Source of the DNA: PHAA01 sp964584415
Lineage (GTDB): Bacteria > Bacillota > Syntrophomonadia > Syntrophomonadales > Syntrophomonadaceae
Assembly (NCBI GenBank): GCA_964584415.1
Contig: CAZOZX010000016.1
Location: forward strand, 1-28,560
DNA length: 28,560 nt
Direction of reading: 5' to 3'
The stretch's first letter is position 1; the number at the start of each line of letters is the position of its first letter. Position numbers and translations under genes: made by a program. The notes beneath the pieces were generated by a model. It was not told where the DNA came from. It did no database searches and saw only the letters and a list, made by a program, of their open reading frames with translations. Positions 15,209 through 23,761 of this stretch are shown here, piece after piece.

Positions 15209-16096
15209 ATGAGCTTAAAATATACTCTTATACCTTTAGCCGCCGTGATCGGTATTTGGCTGGCGGGCGGAACCAGTGGAGATCCTACGTTGCGGCCCGC
15301 TGACCTTATGGTGAATGAGCCCATTGTCGCTGTAATGAGCCCATCATTAAATGCTGCGTTGGGCGAATTGCACGCTCCTAAAAGCAAAAATGTGATTATC
15401 GAAACATACCAGGGGATTATCCCCAAGCAGTGGGGAGAAAAAGTCAGCGGGGTAGCATACCGGCTTGATACTGAAGAAAAGGCAGTGGCCCTGACATTTG
15501 ACCTATGCGGGGGCTCAAGCGCATCCAACGGCTATGATCGGGATTTGGTCGAATACCTGGAGGACCTGCAGATACCGGCGACCTTTTTCGTATCCGGGCG
15601 GTGGATAGACGCTAATCCGGCGTTATTCAGGCACTTGGCTGGAAATAGCCTCTTTGAGATCGGCAGCCATGGACTCAGGCACAAGCCTCTTTCGGTGGCG
15701 GGGAAACAAGCCTATGGAATTAAAGGAACCGAAGACCTGACCGCAGTCATTCAGGAGGTGGAAGACAATGGTGAGAAAATTGCGGTTGAGACCGGAGTAA
15801 AACCTCACTATTATCGCTCCGGAACCAATTATTATGATGAGGTGGCAGTGGCTGCTGTACGCGATATGGGATATATTACGGTAGGTTACAATGTATTGGG
15901 AGATGCGGGAGCTGCCTTCAGCCAAGCCCAGGTTAAGCAGGCCTTATTGGGGGCAGGACCGGGATCTATAATACTTCTCCATGGCAATCACCCGGAGGGC
16001 GCTACCGCCGAAGGAGTCAAGGCAGCGCTGCCGTTATTGCAGCAGGAAGGATTCCGTTTTGTAAAATTAGGGGATTATAAACTGGTGAGCTATTAA
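15209..16096 (+). CDS. Secreted polysaccharide deacetylase (NodB domain)
   Basis: The 295-residue product starts with a signal peptide or anchor (MSLKYTLIPLAAVIGIWLAGG) and a spacer of about 70 residues, then a carbohydrate-esterase-4 NodB domain from about residue 90. The motifs are TFDLCGG at 96-102, SHGLRH with His154 and His158 as metal ligands, YRSGTN (motif 3) and ILLHGNH (motif 5). The usual second Asp of TFDD is Leu99, so this belongs to the TFDxC variant group. The substrate is probably peptidoglycan or another wall glycan outside the cell. It begins three bases after sbcC, with GGTGGTG near the sbcC stop as its only ribosome site, so expression depends on the sbcDC transcript. Confidence 0.85.
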   Translation: MSLKYTLIPLAAVIGIWLAGGTSGDPTLRPADLMVNEPIVAVMSPSLNAALGELHAPKSKNVIIETYQGIIPKQWGEKVSGVAYRLDTEEKAVALTFDLCGGSSASNGYDRDLVEYLEDLQIPATFFVSGRWIDANPALFRHLAGNSLFEIGSHGLRHKPLSVAGKQAYGIKGTEDLTAVIQEVEDNGEKIAVETGVKPHYYRSGTNYYDEVAVAAVRDMGYITVGYNVLGDAGAAFSQAQVKQALLGAGPGSIILLHGNHPEGATAEGVKAALPLLQQEGFRFVKLGDYKLVSY

Positions 16097-16140
16097 TAAA
16101 GCCACCGATCAATTGCAGTCTTGATCACCCTGTTCAAACG

Positions 16141-16164
16141 CCAACAGTGCTGTGGATCTGTTGG
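16141..16164 (+). terminator. Possible hairpin after the sbcDC-deacetylase operon
   Basis: CCAACAG (16141-16147) and CTGTTGG (16158-16164) are a perfect 7-bp inverted repeat, 44 bases after the deacetylase stop. No U-run follows, so terminator function is uncertain. Confidence 0.35.
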
Positions 16165-16202
16165 TTAATTGCCATTAGACCTGATGTTAAGGAGGAGTGA
16201 TT

Positions 16203-17024
16203 ATGGATATTGATTCAGCCCGCCGTTTAGCCAATGGGGTGGAAATACCCCGGCTGGGTCTGGGTGTATATAAAGTCGGCAGTGATGAAGTGGTACAAGT
16301 GGTCAAATGGGCTCTTCAGGCTGGTTACCGCTCAATTGACACCGCATCTTTTTATGGGAATGAAGCCGGAGTAGGACAGGGGTTAAGGGATTCGGAGGTT
16401 GATCGCCGGGATGTTTTTATCACCTCCAAGGTATGGAATTCGGAGCAGGGCTATCGCCAAACCCAAGCGGCATTGGAGCGCACTCTGCAGAGATTACAGG
16501 TGGATTATCTTGATCTCTATCTGATCCACTGGCCGGTAGCCGGCAAGTACCAGCACACCTGGCAGGCTATGCAAAAGCTTTATACGGACCAAAAGGTGCG
16601 GGCCATCGGGGTGAGCAATTTTCAGTCCCATCACCTGGACGACCTGATGAGCCAGGCCGAGATAGCCCCGATGATCAACCAGATAGAATTGCACCCCTGG
16701 CTCAGCCAGGAATCGCTGCGGGCTTACTGCCAGAGCAGAAACATAGCGGTTGAAGCCTGGGCGCCGCTGGCCCGGGGAAAAGTCCTCGAACACCCGTTGC
16801 TGGCAGACATCAGCTGGCGTTATGGCAAAAATGCTGCCCAGGTTATCCTGCGCTGGCATCTGCAGAATGAAGTTATTGTCATCCCCAAATCGGTGCACCG
16901 GGAGCGTATTATTGCCAACGCCGATATTTTTGATTTCGAGTTATCCCCCGGTGACATGGAACTCATAAACAGTTTAGACCGGGGGCAGCGGTTTGGCCCT
17001 GATCCAGACCATTTTGATTTCTGA
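16203..17024 (+). CDS. Aldo/keto reductase
   Basis: The 273-residue NADPH-dependent (beta/alpha)8 barrel has the complete catalytic tetrad Asp46 (SIDTASFY), Tyr51, Lys76 (ITSKVWN) and His109 (LIHWP). The cofactor-side motifs GVSNF and the late IPKSVHRERI are also present. It resembles Firmicute AKR5-type enzymes such as YvgN/YtbE that reduce methylglyoxal and other aldehydes. I chose the ATG at 16203, seven bases after GGAGG, over an in-frame GTG at 16197 that overlaps the ribosome site. It is a single gene; the physiological substrate is not evident. Confidence 0.92.
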   Translation: MDIDSARRLANGVEIPRLGLGVYKVGSDEVVQVVKWALQAGYRSIDTASFYGNEAGVGQGLRDSEVDRRDVFITSKVWNSEQGYRQTQAALERTLQRLQVDYLDLYLIHWPVAGKYQHTWQAMQKLYTDQKVRAIGVSNFQSHHLDDLMSQAEIAPMINQIELHPWLSQESLRAYCQSRNIAVEAWAPLARGKVLEHPLLADISWRYGKNAAQVILRWHLQNEVIVIPKSVHRERIIANADIFDFELSPGDMELINSLDRGQRFGPDPDHFDF

Positions 17025-17209
17025 TCATGAATTCATGTTATAGACATGAGCACCAGCATTATTCGGAGTGAGATAATCGGGGGTGATCAATATTAAACTT
17101 GCTTTTTAGCGACAGCATCTATATTATTGGTAATATAAGGAAAACAATTGGGGCCGGGAAATCATTCCTTTTGACTGCAGGACTAAAATTGACTTTGAAG
17201 GAGTATCTT

Positions 17210-18709
17210 ATGCAGGCAGAGGCATGGACAATTATATTGTTGTCATCGGGGCTCCTTTGCTTTTTTCTGACCTGCCGCATTTTCCCCCGGATCTGCCGAC
17301 CAGGACGCAAAAGCCTGGTTTTGCGCAATTTAGGCCTTTTACCGGCAGCTACCCCGGAGATCCTGGAAAGAATCAAGGATGGGGTGGTGGTACTTGATGT
17401 TGACAATAGGATTGTGAACATCAATACGGCAGCGTTGAACATCCTGGAAAAAAGCTGCGATTTCATCGGGCAGAAGCTGGAGCGTCTTTTCGAACCCAGT
17501 TCCGACATGGCTATCAACCTGATGAACGCCCAGTCCGGTAAGTGGCTTTTTCAGGAGAACACCGTCAGCGGCAGCAAATGGCTGGATATGACCTTTTCGC
17601 CGTTGACCAATCCACAGAACCTTGTCCAAGGCCACATTATCATTTTTCGGGATGTTACCAAACAGAAATCTGCCCAGCTCCGCCTGGAGATGGCTAATTT
17701 GACCTTGACTGCCCGCAACCAGGAATTGGACCGCCACAACTGGGAGATCAAAAAGCTGCATGAAATGAGCATCGAACTTCAATCCTGCTCTATTCTGGAG
17801 ACCGCTTACCCGGTGATCAAGAAATATATGCAAATGGTTTTGCCAGCCATGGCTGGAGGTTTGTACATCTATTCCGATAAAGCGCGGTGTATGGAGCTTG
17901 CTGCCGCCTGGAATGAACCATTCAATTTGGCCGGCTGCTTCACCGCTGACGAATGCCTGGGGCTCATGGGTGCAGGTATGTGTAAGTCGGGAGAGGGGGG
18001 CAGTGAAGCAATATGCCGGCATGTGGCTGAAGAGCCAGGCATAACTTATATTTGCCATCCCCTGGCTATTGAAGGAGCCCCTTTTGGGATAATACACTGC
18101 TCCTGGTCAGGCAGCGAAATGGGCCAGCACCAACTCGACCTGGCCCAGGCCGTATTTGATAGCCTGGTTCTGGCTCTGCTCAATTTAAAGATGCGGGAAA
18201 ATCTGCGCCAGGAATCAGTCCGTGATCCCCTCACCTCGCTGTTTAACCGGCGTTACATGGAACAAATCCTGCCCGAGGCTCTCTTTAACGCCCAAAGGGG
18301 CAGCCGGCCCTTGGCAATTCTCATGGTTGATATTGATAACTTCAAGCACATCAATGATTATTTCGGTCACCCATATGGGGATCGGCTCTTAAAGCAGGTG
18401 GGCCAGCTATTGGTCAAAAGTATCCGCCGTAATGATATTGCCTGCCGTTTCGGGGGGGATGAATTTATCCTGGTCATGCCGGATGCTCCCCTGGAATCAG
18501 CATGGGGCCGGGCGGAGCATATAAAACAAGAGATGGAAACCTTGAATGCTGATGAGGCATATAGAGGTGAGCAGAGGTTAAGCCTGTCGATCGGAGTAGC
18601 TGCTTTCCCTGATCATGGTCAGACTATCGAAGAACTGGTTGAAGCTGCCGATAAGGCCTTATACCTGGCTAAACAATGCGGCCGTAATCAGATTCGGATT
18701 GCCGGATAA
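17210..18709 (+). CDS. Membrane-anchored PAS-GAF-GGDEF diguanylate cyclase
   Basis: The 499-residue signalling protein makes cyclic di-GMP. One membrane helix (about 5-22, AWTIILLSSGLLCFFLTC) is followed by a PAS domain (about 48-155, starting ILERIKDGVVVLDVDNRIV), a linker helix and a GAF-like sensor region (about 190-330) with several cysteines. The GGDEF domain fills the rest, with the active site GGDEF at 415-419 and an intact inhibitory I-site R406-x-x-D409, so it is predicted active and product-inhibited. A TTG at 17099 would extend the frame by 37 residues, but AAGGAG before 17210 and the membrane start favour the shorter form. No EAL domain or c-di-GMP riboswitch is nearby. Confidence 0.9.
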   Translation: MQAEAWTIILLSSGLLCFFLTCRIFPRICRPGRKSLVLRNLGLLPAATPEILERIKDGVVVLDVDNRIVNINTAALNILEKSCDFIGQKLERLFEPSSDMAINLMNAQSGKWLFQENTVSGSKWLDMTFSPLTNPQNLVQGHIIIFRDVTKQKSAQLRLEMANLTLTARNQELDRHNWEIKKLHEMSIELQSCSILETAYPVIKKYMQMVLPAMAGGLYIYSDKARCMELAAAWNEPFNLAGCFTADECLGLMGAGMCKSGEGGSEAICRHVAEEPGITYICHPLAIEGAPFGIIHCSWSGSEMGQHQLDLAQAVFDSLVLALLNLKMRENLRQESVRDPLTSLFNRRYMEQILPEALFNAQRGSRPLAILMVDIDNFKHINDYFGHPYGDRLLKQVGQLLVKSIRRNDIACRFGGDEFILVMPDAPLESAWGRAEHIKQEMETLNADEAYRGEQRLSLSIGVAAFPDHGQTIEELVEAADKALYLAKQCGRNQIRIAG

Positions 18710-18742
18710 AAAATATGTTGGGCCTGTGAACGGAGCGTCCAG

Positions 18743-20053
18743 CTAGAATGGTGATTCTTCTTCTGGTTTCAGACCGGTGGCAGGCGGCAGTTCCTGAACC
18801 GCCCGGAGCTTCCTTTCTATACTGCGGGTACGGCGGGTGGCGCTATCGATGGTATTACTGGCCTCAGCCAGTTTCTTTTTGGTTTTGTCCAGTATATCGG
18901 CAAAATTACCGAATTCAGCTTTGACTGCGCCCAACAGTTCCCAGACCTCACTGGTTCGTTTTTCAATAGCCAGGGTTCGAAAACCTACCGACAGGCTGTT
19001 TAGCAGAGCAACCATAGTACTGGGACCGGTCACCAGTACCCGCAGCTCACTTTGCAGGGCGGTCAAAAAACCGGGTCTCCTAACCACTTCCGCATAGAGA
19101 CTTTCAGTGGGCAGGAAAATGATCCCGAAATCTGTGGTGTGGGGTGGGGCCAGGTATTTCTCCTGCACCATCCGCGCTTCAGCTCGTATCCGCCTTTCCA
19201 GCTGGCGCCCGGCTTCCTCAAGCTGTTCTATCTGGCCCTGCTCACTGGCTTCGATCAGCCGCAGGTAGTCCTCCTGGGGGAACTTGGCATCGATCGGCAG
19301 CCAGATTTCACCTTCTCCCTGGTTTTGGCCAGGCAGTCTTATGGCATACTCTACCCTTTCGCTGCTGCCGGGGCGGGTAACCACGTTGCAGGCATATTGT
19401 TCTGGGCTCAATACCTGTTCCAGGATATTGCCCAGCTGGATTTCACCCCATATTCCGCGCGTTTTTACATTGGTCAATACCTTTTTGAGGTCACCGACTC
19501 CGGAAGCCAGGTTCTGCATTTCCCCTAAACCCTTATGGACCATCTCCAGGCGATCACTGACCAACTTAAAGGACTCTCCCAATCTGGTTTCCAGGGAAGC
19601 ATGCAGTTTTTCATCCACCGTTTGCCGCATCATTTCAAGCTTTTGGCTGTTGTCCTCCTGCAGCACTTTCAGTTGAATCTCCATGGTTTGGCGCAGCTGG
19701 TCGAGTTTGACCTCATTGCTGGAGATCAAACGGTCAATCTGTTCAGTAAAAATGCCCAGCTGGTTCTTTTGCAGATGAGCTATCTCGTTCATCCTGGTTA
19801 ACAAGGAATCTTCAAAGTATCTGAGGGTGTGGGTGAGCTCTTCCCGGCCCTGCCGCGCCTGGATGCCGGACTCGGTGCGGAGGTTGGATAACTCCGCGTT
19901 CAGGATTTGCAGGGTGGTTTCCTGGCCCTTTTCCAGCATGGCCAGTCTTTTGTCCTGGGCCATCTGAATATTTTTACCCGCCCGCAGCTGCCATAAAATA
20001 AGCAGTAAAACAAAGGTCATTAGCAGGATTGCCAGTAATAATAGACTGTCCAA
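18743..20053 (-). CDS. rmuC: DNA recombination protein RmuC
   Basis: The 436-residue protein has an N-terminal membrane helix (about 4-22, LLLLAILLMTFVLLLILW) and a coiled coil to about residue 170. The RmuC nuclease-like domain follows, with GIWGEIQLGNILEQVLSPEQY, LPIDAKFPQEDYLRLIEA and TTDFGIIFLPTESLYAEV as family landmarks. RmuC limits rearrangements at inverted repeats in E. coli. The start is a TTG at 20053, ten bases after GGGAGG. It converges with the diguanylate cyclase and is divergent from the dUTPase-like gene. Its presence near sbcCD is notable, since both act on palindromic or branched DNA, although they are not in one operon. Confidence 0.93.
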   Translation of the reverse strand: MDSLLLLAILLMTFVLLLILWQLRAGKNIQMAQDKRLAMLEKGQETTLQILNAELSNLRTESGIQARQGREELTHTLRYFEDSLLTRMNEIAHLQKNQLGIFTEQIDRLISSNEVKLDQLRQTMEIQLKVLQEDNSQKLEMMRQTVDEKLHASLETRLGESFKLVSDRLEMVHKGLGEMQNLASGVGDLKKVLTNVKTRGIWGEIQLGNILEQVLSPEQYACNVVTRPGSSERVEYAIRLPGQNQGEGEIWLPIDAKFPQEDYLRLIEASEQGQIEQLEEAGRQLERRIRAEARMVQEKYLAPPHTTDFGIIFLPTESLYAEVVRRPGFLTALQSELRVLVTGPSTMVALLNSLSVGFRTLAIEKRTSEVWELLGAVKAEFGNFADILDKTKKKLAEASNTIDSATRRTRSIERKLRAVQELPPATGLKPEEESPF

Positions 20054-20198
20054 GCTGATATCGCCTCCCTCTGATTAACTATTATTTTAGCTGAACTGGT
20101 TTGAGAAAGAAATTTACTTAACGCTAACTGGAATTTAATCCAAATAATTATTGGACACCCGATATGAACTCCCGAAAGAAAAAATTTTGTTATTAAGC

Positions 20199-20204
20199 TA
20201 TAAT
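20199..20204 (+). promoter_or_regulatory. Candidate -10 of the dUTPase-channel operon
   Basis: TATAAT lies 60 bases upstream of the chosen TTG start in the divergent gap with rmuC. No matching -35 is visible. Confidence 0.3.
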
Positions 20205-20263
20205 TGAAAACGTATCAGTGCGTTTGTTATAGAAATAGGCAGGGCGAAAAAGGAGGTGTCCAG

Positions 20264-20656
20264 TTGGAGAAGATAGGTGTGAAATTCAAGAAACTGGCTT
20301 CATGGGCAAATGTGCCCGAGTATGAAACCCGAGGAGCAGCTGGCTGCGATATCAGTTTAGGCAACCAGGAGGATATCGTTCTCTACCCCAATGAGGTAAG
20401 GAGTTTCCCGATTGGCTTGGCAATTATGATTCCCTCTGGTTATGAAGGGCAGATCAGAAGCCGGGCAGGCATGGCCGGTAAAGGCATAATAGTAGCCAAT
20501 GCTCCCGCTACCATTGATGGCGACCATAATGGGGAGATAAAGGTCATGCTGCTGAACGTCACGGACAAGCCGGTAAAAATTCTCCCCGGCCAGAAGGTAG
20601 CCCAGATGGTTTTTGGGCCGGTAGTCCAGGCAGTATTCATTGAGGAGGAGAATTAA
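20264..20656 (+). CDS. dut: Divergent dUTPase-fold protein lacking motif 5
   Basis: Trimeric dUTPases hydrolyse dUTP to dUMP and pyrophosphate. Motif 1 (AAGCDISL, about 25-32), motif 2 region (RSRAGMA, 65-71), motif 3 (ATIDGDHNGEI, 82-92, keeping the catalytic Asp85) and motif 4 (PGQKVAQMV, 108-116) are recognisable. However, the usual Ser of motif 2 is Ala68, the Tyr of motif 3 is His88, and the protein stops at residue 130 without the glycine-rich motif 5 that closes over the substrate. The start is TTG at 20264, seven bases after AGGAGG; an upstream ATG at 20204 would add 20 unlikely residues. It is closely coupled to the potassium-channel gene. A changed substrate or a non-catalytic role is possible. 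Confidence 0.75.
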   Translation: MEKIGVKFKKLASWANVPEYETRGAAGCDISLGNQEDIVLYPNEVRSFPIGLAIMIPSGYEGQIRSRAGMAGKGIIVANAPATIDGDHNGEIKVMLLNVTDKPVKILPGQKVAQMVFGPVVQAVFIEEEN

Positions 20657-21665
20657 TATTCGGCTGTCTGAAACGCAACTCCAATTGTTAACCGCTGTAA
20701 GTGCCCTGGTGGGGGTAATTATATTAAGCAGTCTGGGATTGGCGTACTTTGAGGGCTGGTCATTCTTCGAGGCCTTCTGGGTAACGGTAGTCAGCCTGAC
20801 GACTACTGGATACGGCGATATCATACCGGTTACCTTTCAGGGCAGGTTGTTCCTGCTGGCGATACTGGTTGTCGGAGTGGGCGTGGTTGCCTATTCTCTG
20901 GGGGTAATTATCAGTGTGCTGGTTGAACACCAAATATCCAGGGTAATGGAGAGAAATAAAATGATGAAAACTATTAGTACTATGGAAAACCACATTATCG
21001 TTTGTGGGGCCGGTCGGGTAGGCAGTAACGTAGCCTTGATTCTTAAGGAAGAGAGAGCTCCGTTTGTAATTATCGAAAGTGCGGTTGAACTGGTCAACGA
21101 AATGCGGGACAAAGGCTACCTGGTTGTCCAGGGTGACGCCACTGAGGACTCAGTTTTGAAAACAGCCGGTATTGGGAAGGCCCGGGGTTTGATATGCGCT
21201 CTGCCCAGTGATGCAGTTAATGTTTTTGTGGTTTTAACCGCTCGGGCAGTGAATCCCAATCTAAAGATAGTATCCCGGGCAATCCGCCCTGAGAGTGTAA
21301 ACAAACTCCATAAGGCTGGGGCCAATAAGGTTATTTCGCCTACCCAGATTGGGGGGCGCCAGATGGCCATGCATATGCTCAAGCCGGCCGCAGTGGAATT
21401 GGTTGAGACCTTATTCAGTTCCAGCCGGCTGCAGATTCAATTGGAGGAAGTGCTGGTCACTGAGCATTCCCCGATGGCCAACAAAACCATTAAGGATGTA
21501 TTCCAGCGTGAAGTTCGCAATGTTATAGTAGTAGCCATTCTCCGCGACGAACAGGTTATTATGAATCCTCATGCCCATGATATAGTCATGCCTGGCGACA
21601 CCCTGGTGATAATCGGATCGAGCCCCGACCTGGAGAAATTGGACCAGGTAAGTTTCCAGGGTTAA
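20640..21665 (+). CDS. Two-helix potassium channel with RCK (TrkA-N and TrkA-C) domains
   Basis: The 341-residue MthK-like channel subunit has a first helix (about 15-36), a pore loop with the selectivity filter TTTGYGD at 54-60 and a second helix (about 69-95). A cytoplasmic RCK domain follows with the dinucleotide motif CGAGRVGSN (about 122-130) and a C-terminal TrkA-C domain (about 255-338). It would form a ligand-gated K+ channel. The frame can start at a TTG (20640) inside the end of the dUTPase gene. The strong AGGAGGAG at 20643-20650, however, points to a start a few codons later, where only ATT codons (20652, 20658) are in frame. The true start is therefore unsettled by up to six codons, with no effect on the domains. 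Confidence 0.9.
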   Translation: MRRRINIRLSETQLQLLTAVSALVGVIILSSLGLAYFEGWSFFEAFWVTVVSLTTTGYGDIIPVTFQGRLFLLAILVVGVGVVAYSLGVIISVLVEHQISRVMERNKMMKTISTMENHIIVCGAGRVGSNVALILKEERAPFVIIESAVELVNEMRDKGYLVVQGDATEDSVLKTAGIGKARGLICALPSDAVNVFVVLTARAVNPNLKIVSRAIRPESVNKLHKAGANKVISPTQIGGRQMAMHMLKPAAVELVETLFSSSRLQIQLEEVLVTEHSPMANKTIKDVFQREVRNVIVVAILRDEQVIMNPHAHDIVMPGDTLVIIGSSPDLEKLDQVSFQG

Positions 21666-21730
21666 TAAGTGCAAGCAGCCGGTAATTTTTTCCGTATACA
21701 AGATTAAGAATATCTTGGAGGAGTGGGATT

Positions 21731-23692
21731 ATGAAATTACCGGCGGGCAAGGGAAGAATTCTAGCTATAGCCATCATGGTGGCAGCTTTGTTGGTATGGC
21801 CGAACATCTGCCAACGATCCAATTTAGGTCAGGTGCAGGCCTCGGCCCAAACGGAACTGCCGGTAGTGGGAAACTACCAGAACCTGCTTAAGCTGCTGGA
21901 AAGATCACAGTCCTATGGGCGTAATTATGAACTTGGCGCTGCTGACGCGGTTAAGTCTACAGCAGAAGCGTCTGCACCCCAGGCTGCCGGGAACGGTTCG
22001 GATCAAAGCAGCGATTATTCGGGTACCAACCTCCAGGTTGAGGGTGTAGATGAAGCCGACCTGGTCAAAACCGACGGAACCTATTTATATCAGATCAACG
22101 GCAGTAAGGTAAACATCATTAAAGCCCAACCGGCCTATGCTATGGGGCTGGCTTCGTCGATAAGCAGTCCTGACCAGGGATTTCAGCCAGTCGATTTATA
22201 TGTAGATGGTGACCATCTGATCATAATTGGAACTATCTCCCCCCAGGTGCCATATGTCCGGGATTACTCCCTTAAGACGCAAATATATCCCCCCATCCGT
22301 TATACCCAAATGACCCGCGCCATCCTATATAATATCGCCGACAAAAGTCACCCGGTTAAGCTGCGGGAGCTGGAGCTGGAAGGCAGTTACCTGACCTCCC
22401 GCAAAATCGATTCGTCTTTCTATCTCCTGACCAATAAATATATAAATTATTACTATATCCAGCAGCAGGATGACATTACCCCGGTATGGCGCGACTCGAT
22501 CCAGGGGGATGAGCTCCGGACCGAGAAGCTGGAAGAGATAAGATATTTTCCCGATTGTGTAAGTCCCAATTACCTGATGATAGCGGCTATCGATTTGAAT
22601 AAGCCAACCGCCCCCGCCGATATTGATACCTACCTGGGCAGCGGCCAGCAGGTTTATGCGTCGGCCCAAAACCTATACGTAGCAGTCCAGAAATATGAAT
22701 ACCCGGTACAGCCTCAAGTGGCCGAACCGATGATTTACCGTCCCGCAGATACCTATACCACTATCTACAAATTCCAAATGCGGCCGGGCCAGGTTGAATA
22801 TTATGGGTCGGGACAGGTGCCGGGAAGGATTTTAAATCAGTTTTCCATGGATGAATATGAAGGTTATTTCCGTTTGGCTACCACCAGCGGAGAGGTATGG
22901 AGCAACGACCAGTATACCTCATCCAACAATGTTTATGTCCTCGACTCCGGTCTGCAGGTATGCGGCCGCCTGGAAAACATTGCCCCAGGGGAGCGCATCT
23001 ATTCCACCCGCTTCATGGGAAAACGCGCCTACATGGTTACCTTTAAACAGGTTGACCCCTTCTTTGTTATCGACCTGAGTAATCCTGGTCAACCGGCCAT
23101 CCTGGGCAAACTTAAGATTCCTGGTTACAGCGATTATTTACATCCCTATGACGAAAACCATATCATCGGTTTCGGCAAGGACACCATAGAAACCAAGGGT
23201 TGGGGAGGCCAGACCCAGGCTTTTTACCAGGGCATGAAAGTGGCATTGTTCGATGTCACTGACGTCACCAATCCGATTGAAATCAGTAAGGTCCTGATCG
23301 GGGACCGCGGCACTGAGTCTGAACTGCTGCGCAACCACAAGGCCCTGATGTTTTCAGCCGCCCGAAATCTGCTGGGCTTCCCGGTTACAGTTATGGAAGT
23401 AAGCGAAGATAACACCTCGCTGGCACAGCCTTTTCCCGCTTACGGCAGTTTTGCTTTCCAGGGCTATTATGTTTATAACATTGATGTAAACAATGGGCTG
23501 CAGCTGCAAGGCCGCATCACACACCTCAGCGGTGATGATTATTTGAAAGCTGGGGACAGCTGGTATGACAGCAGCAAGAATATCGAACGAGGCCTCTATA
23601 TAGGGAATATTCTTTACACTCTGTCGCAGGATATGGTCAAGGCTAATGATCTCGAAACCCTGTCGCCCATCAGCACATTATATCTTAAATAA
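21731..23692 (+). CDS. Secreted beta-propeller domain protein (PF09826-like)
   Basis: The 653-residue protein starts with a signal peptide or anchor (about 1-38, hydrophobic LAIAIMVAALLVWP). After a Ser/Ala-rich linker it has the hallmark GTNLQVEGVDEADLVKTDG at 98-116, typical of the C-terminal-type Beta_propel family of secreted proteins. Repeated YLYQI-, LYVAV- and PYRAYMVTF-like beta-blade strands run to the end, with DLSNP and DVTDVTNPIEIS blade motifs near 445 and 510. No catalytic motif is evident; it may bind a ligand or wall component outside the cell. GGAGGAG precedes the ATG. It lies 65 bases after the channel gene and may share its transcript. Confidence 0.82.
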   Translation: MKLPAGKGRILAIAIMVAALLVWPNICQRSNLGQVQASAQTELPVVGNYQNLLKLLERSQSYGRNYELGAADAVKSTAEASAPQAAGNGSDQSSDYSGTNLQVEGVDEADLVKTDGTYLYQINGSKVNIIKAQPAYAMGLASSISSPDQGFQPVDLYVDGDHLIIIGTISPQVPYVRDYSLKTQIYPPIRYTQMTRAILYNIADKSHPVKLRELELEGSYLTSRKIDSSFYLLTNKYINYYYIQQQDDITPVWRDSIQGDELRTEKLEEIRYFPDCVSPNYLMIAAIDLNKPTAPADIDTYLGSGQQVYASAQNLYVAVQKYEYPVQPQVAEPMIYRPADTYTTIYKFQMRPGQVEYYGSGQVPGRILNQFSMDEYEGYFRLATTSGEVWSNDQYTSSNNVYVLDSGLQVCGRLENIAPGERIYSTRFMGKRAYMVTFKQVDPFFVIDLSNPGQPAILGKLKIPGYSDYLHPYDENHIIGFGKDTIETKGWGGQTQAFYQGMKVALFDVTDVTNPIEISKVLIGDRGTESELLRNHKALMFSAARNLLGFPVTVMEVSEDNTSLAQPFPAYGSFAFQGYYVYNIDVNNGLQLQGRITHLSGDDYLKAGDSWYDSSKNIERGLYIGNILYTLSQDMVKANDLETLSPISTLYLK

Positions 23693-23702
23693 ATAAAAAA
23701 AA

Positions 23703-23736
23703 AGGATAGCCTCTGCTTATAGACAGATCCTATCCT
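23703..23736 (-). terminator. Terminator of the 48-residue gene (minus strand)
   Basis: Read on the minus strand, AGGATAG (23730-23736) and CTATCCT (23703-23709) form a 7-bp stem with a 20-base loop, immediately followed by a run of Ts. The T-run is only on the minus strand, so it mainly terminates the small gene, although the stem may also serve the beta-propeller gene. Confidence 0.55.
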
Positions 23737-23761
23737 CAGGAATGTGTTAGGAGGGGGGCGG

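Noticed and set aside
14884..15528. Minus-strand 214-codon frame across the sbcC-deacetylase junction.
   Set aside because: It lies opposite the SbcC signature and Walker B coding region and the deacetylase start, both certain genes.
17025..17209. Possible c-di-GMP riboswitch upstream of the diguanylate cyclase.
   Set aside because: The conserved GEMM core sequences are absent; only short AT-rich repeats are seen.
17339..18097. Minus-strand 252-codon frame opposite the diguanylate cyclase.
   Set aside because: The plus-strand PAS-GAF-GGDEF protein is unambiguous; this is its shadow.
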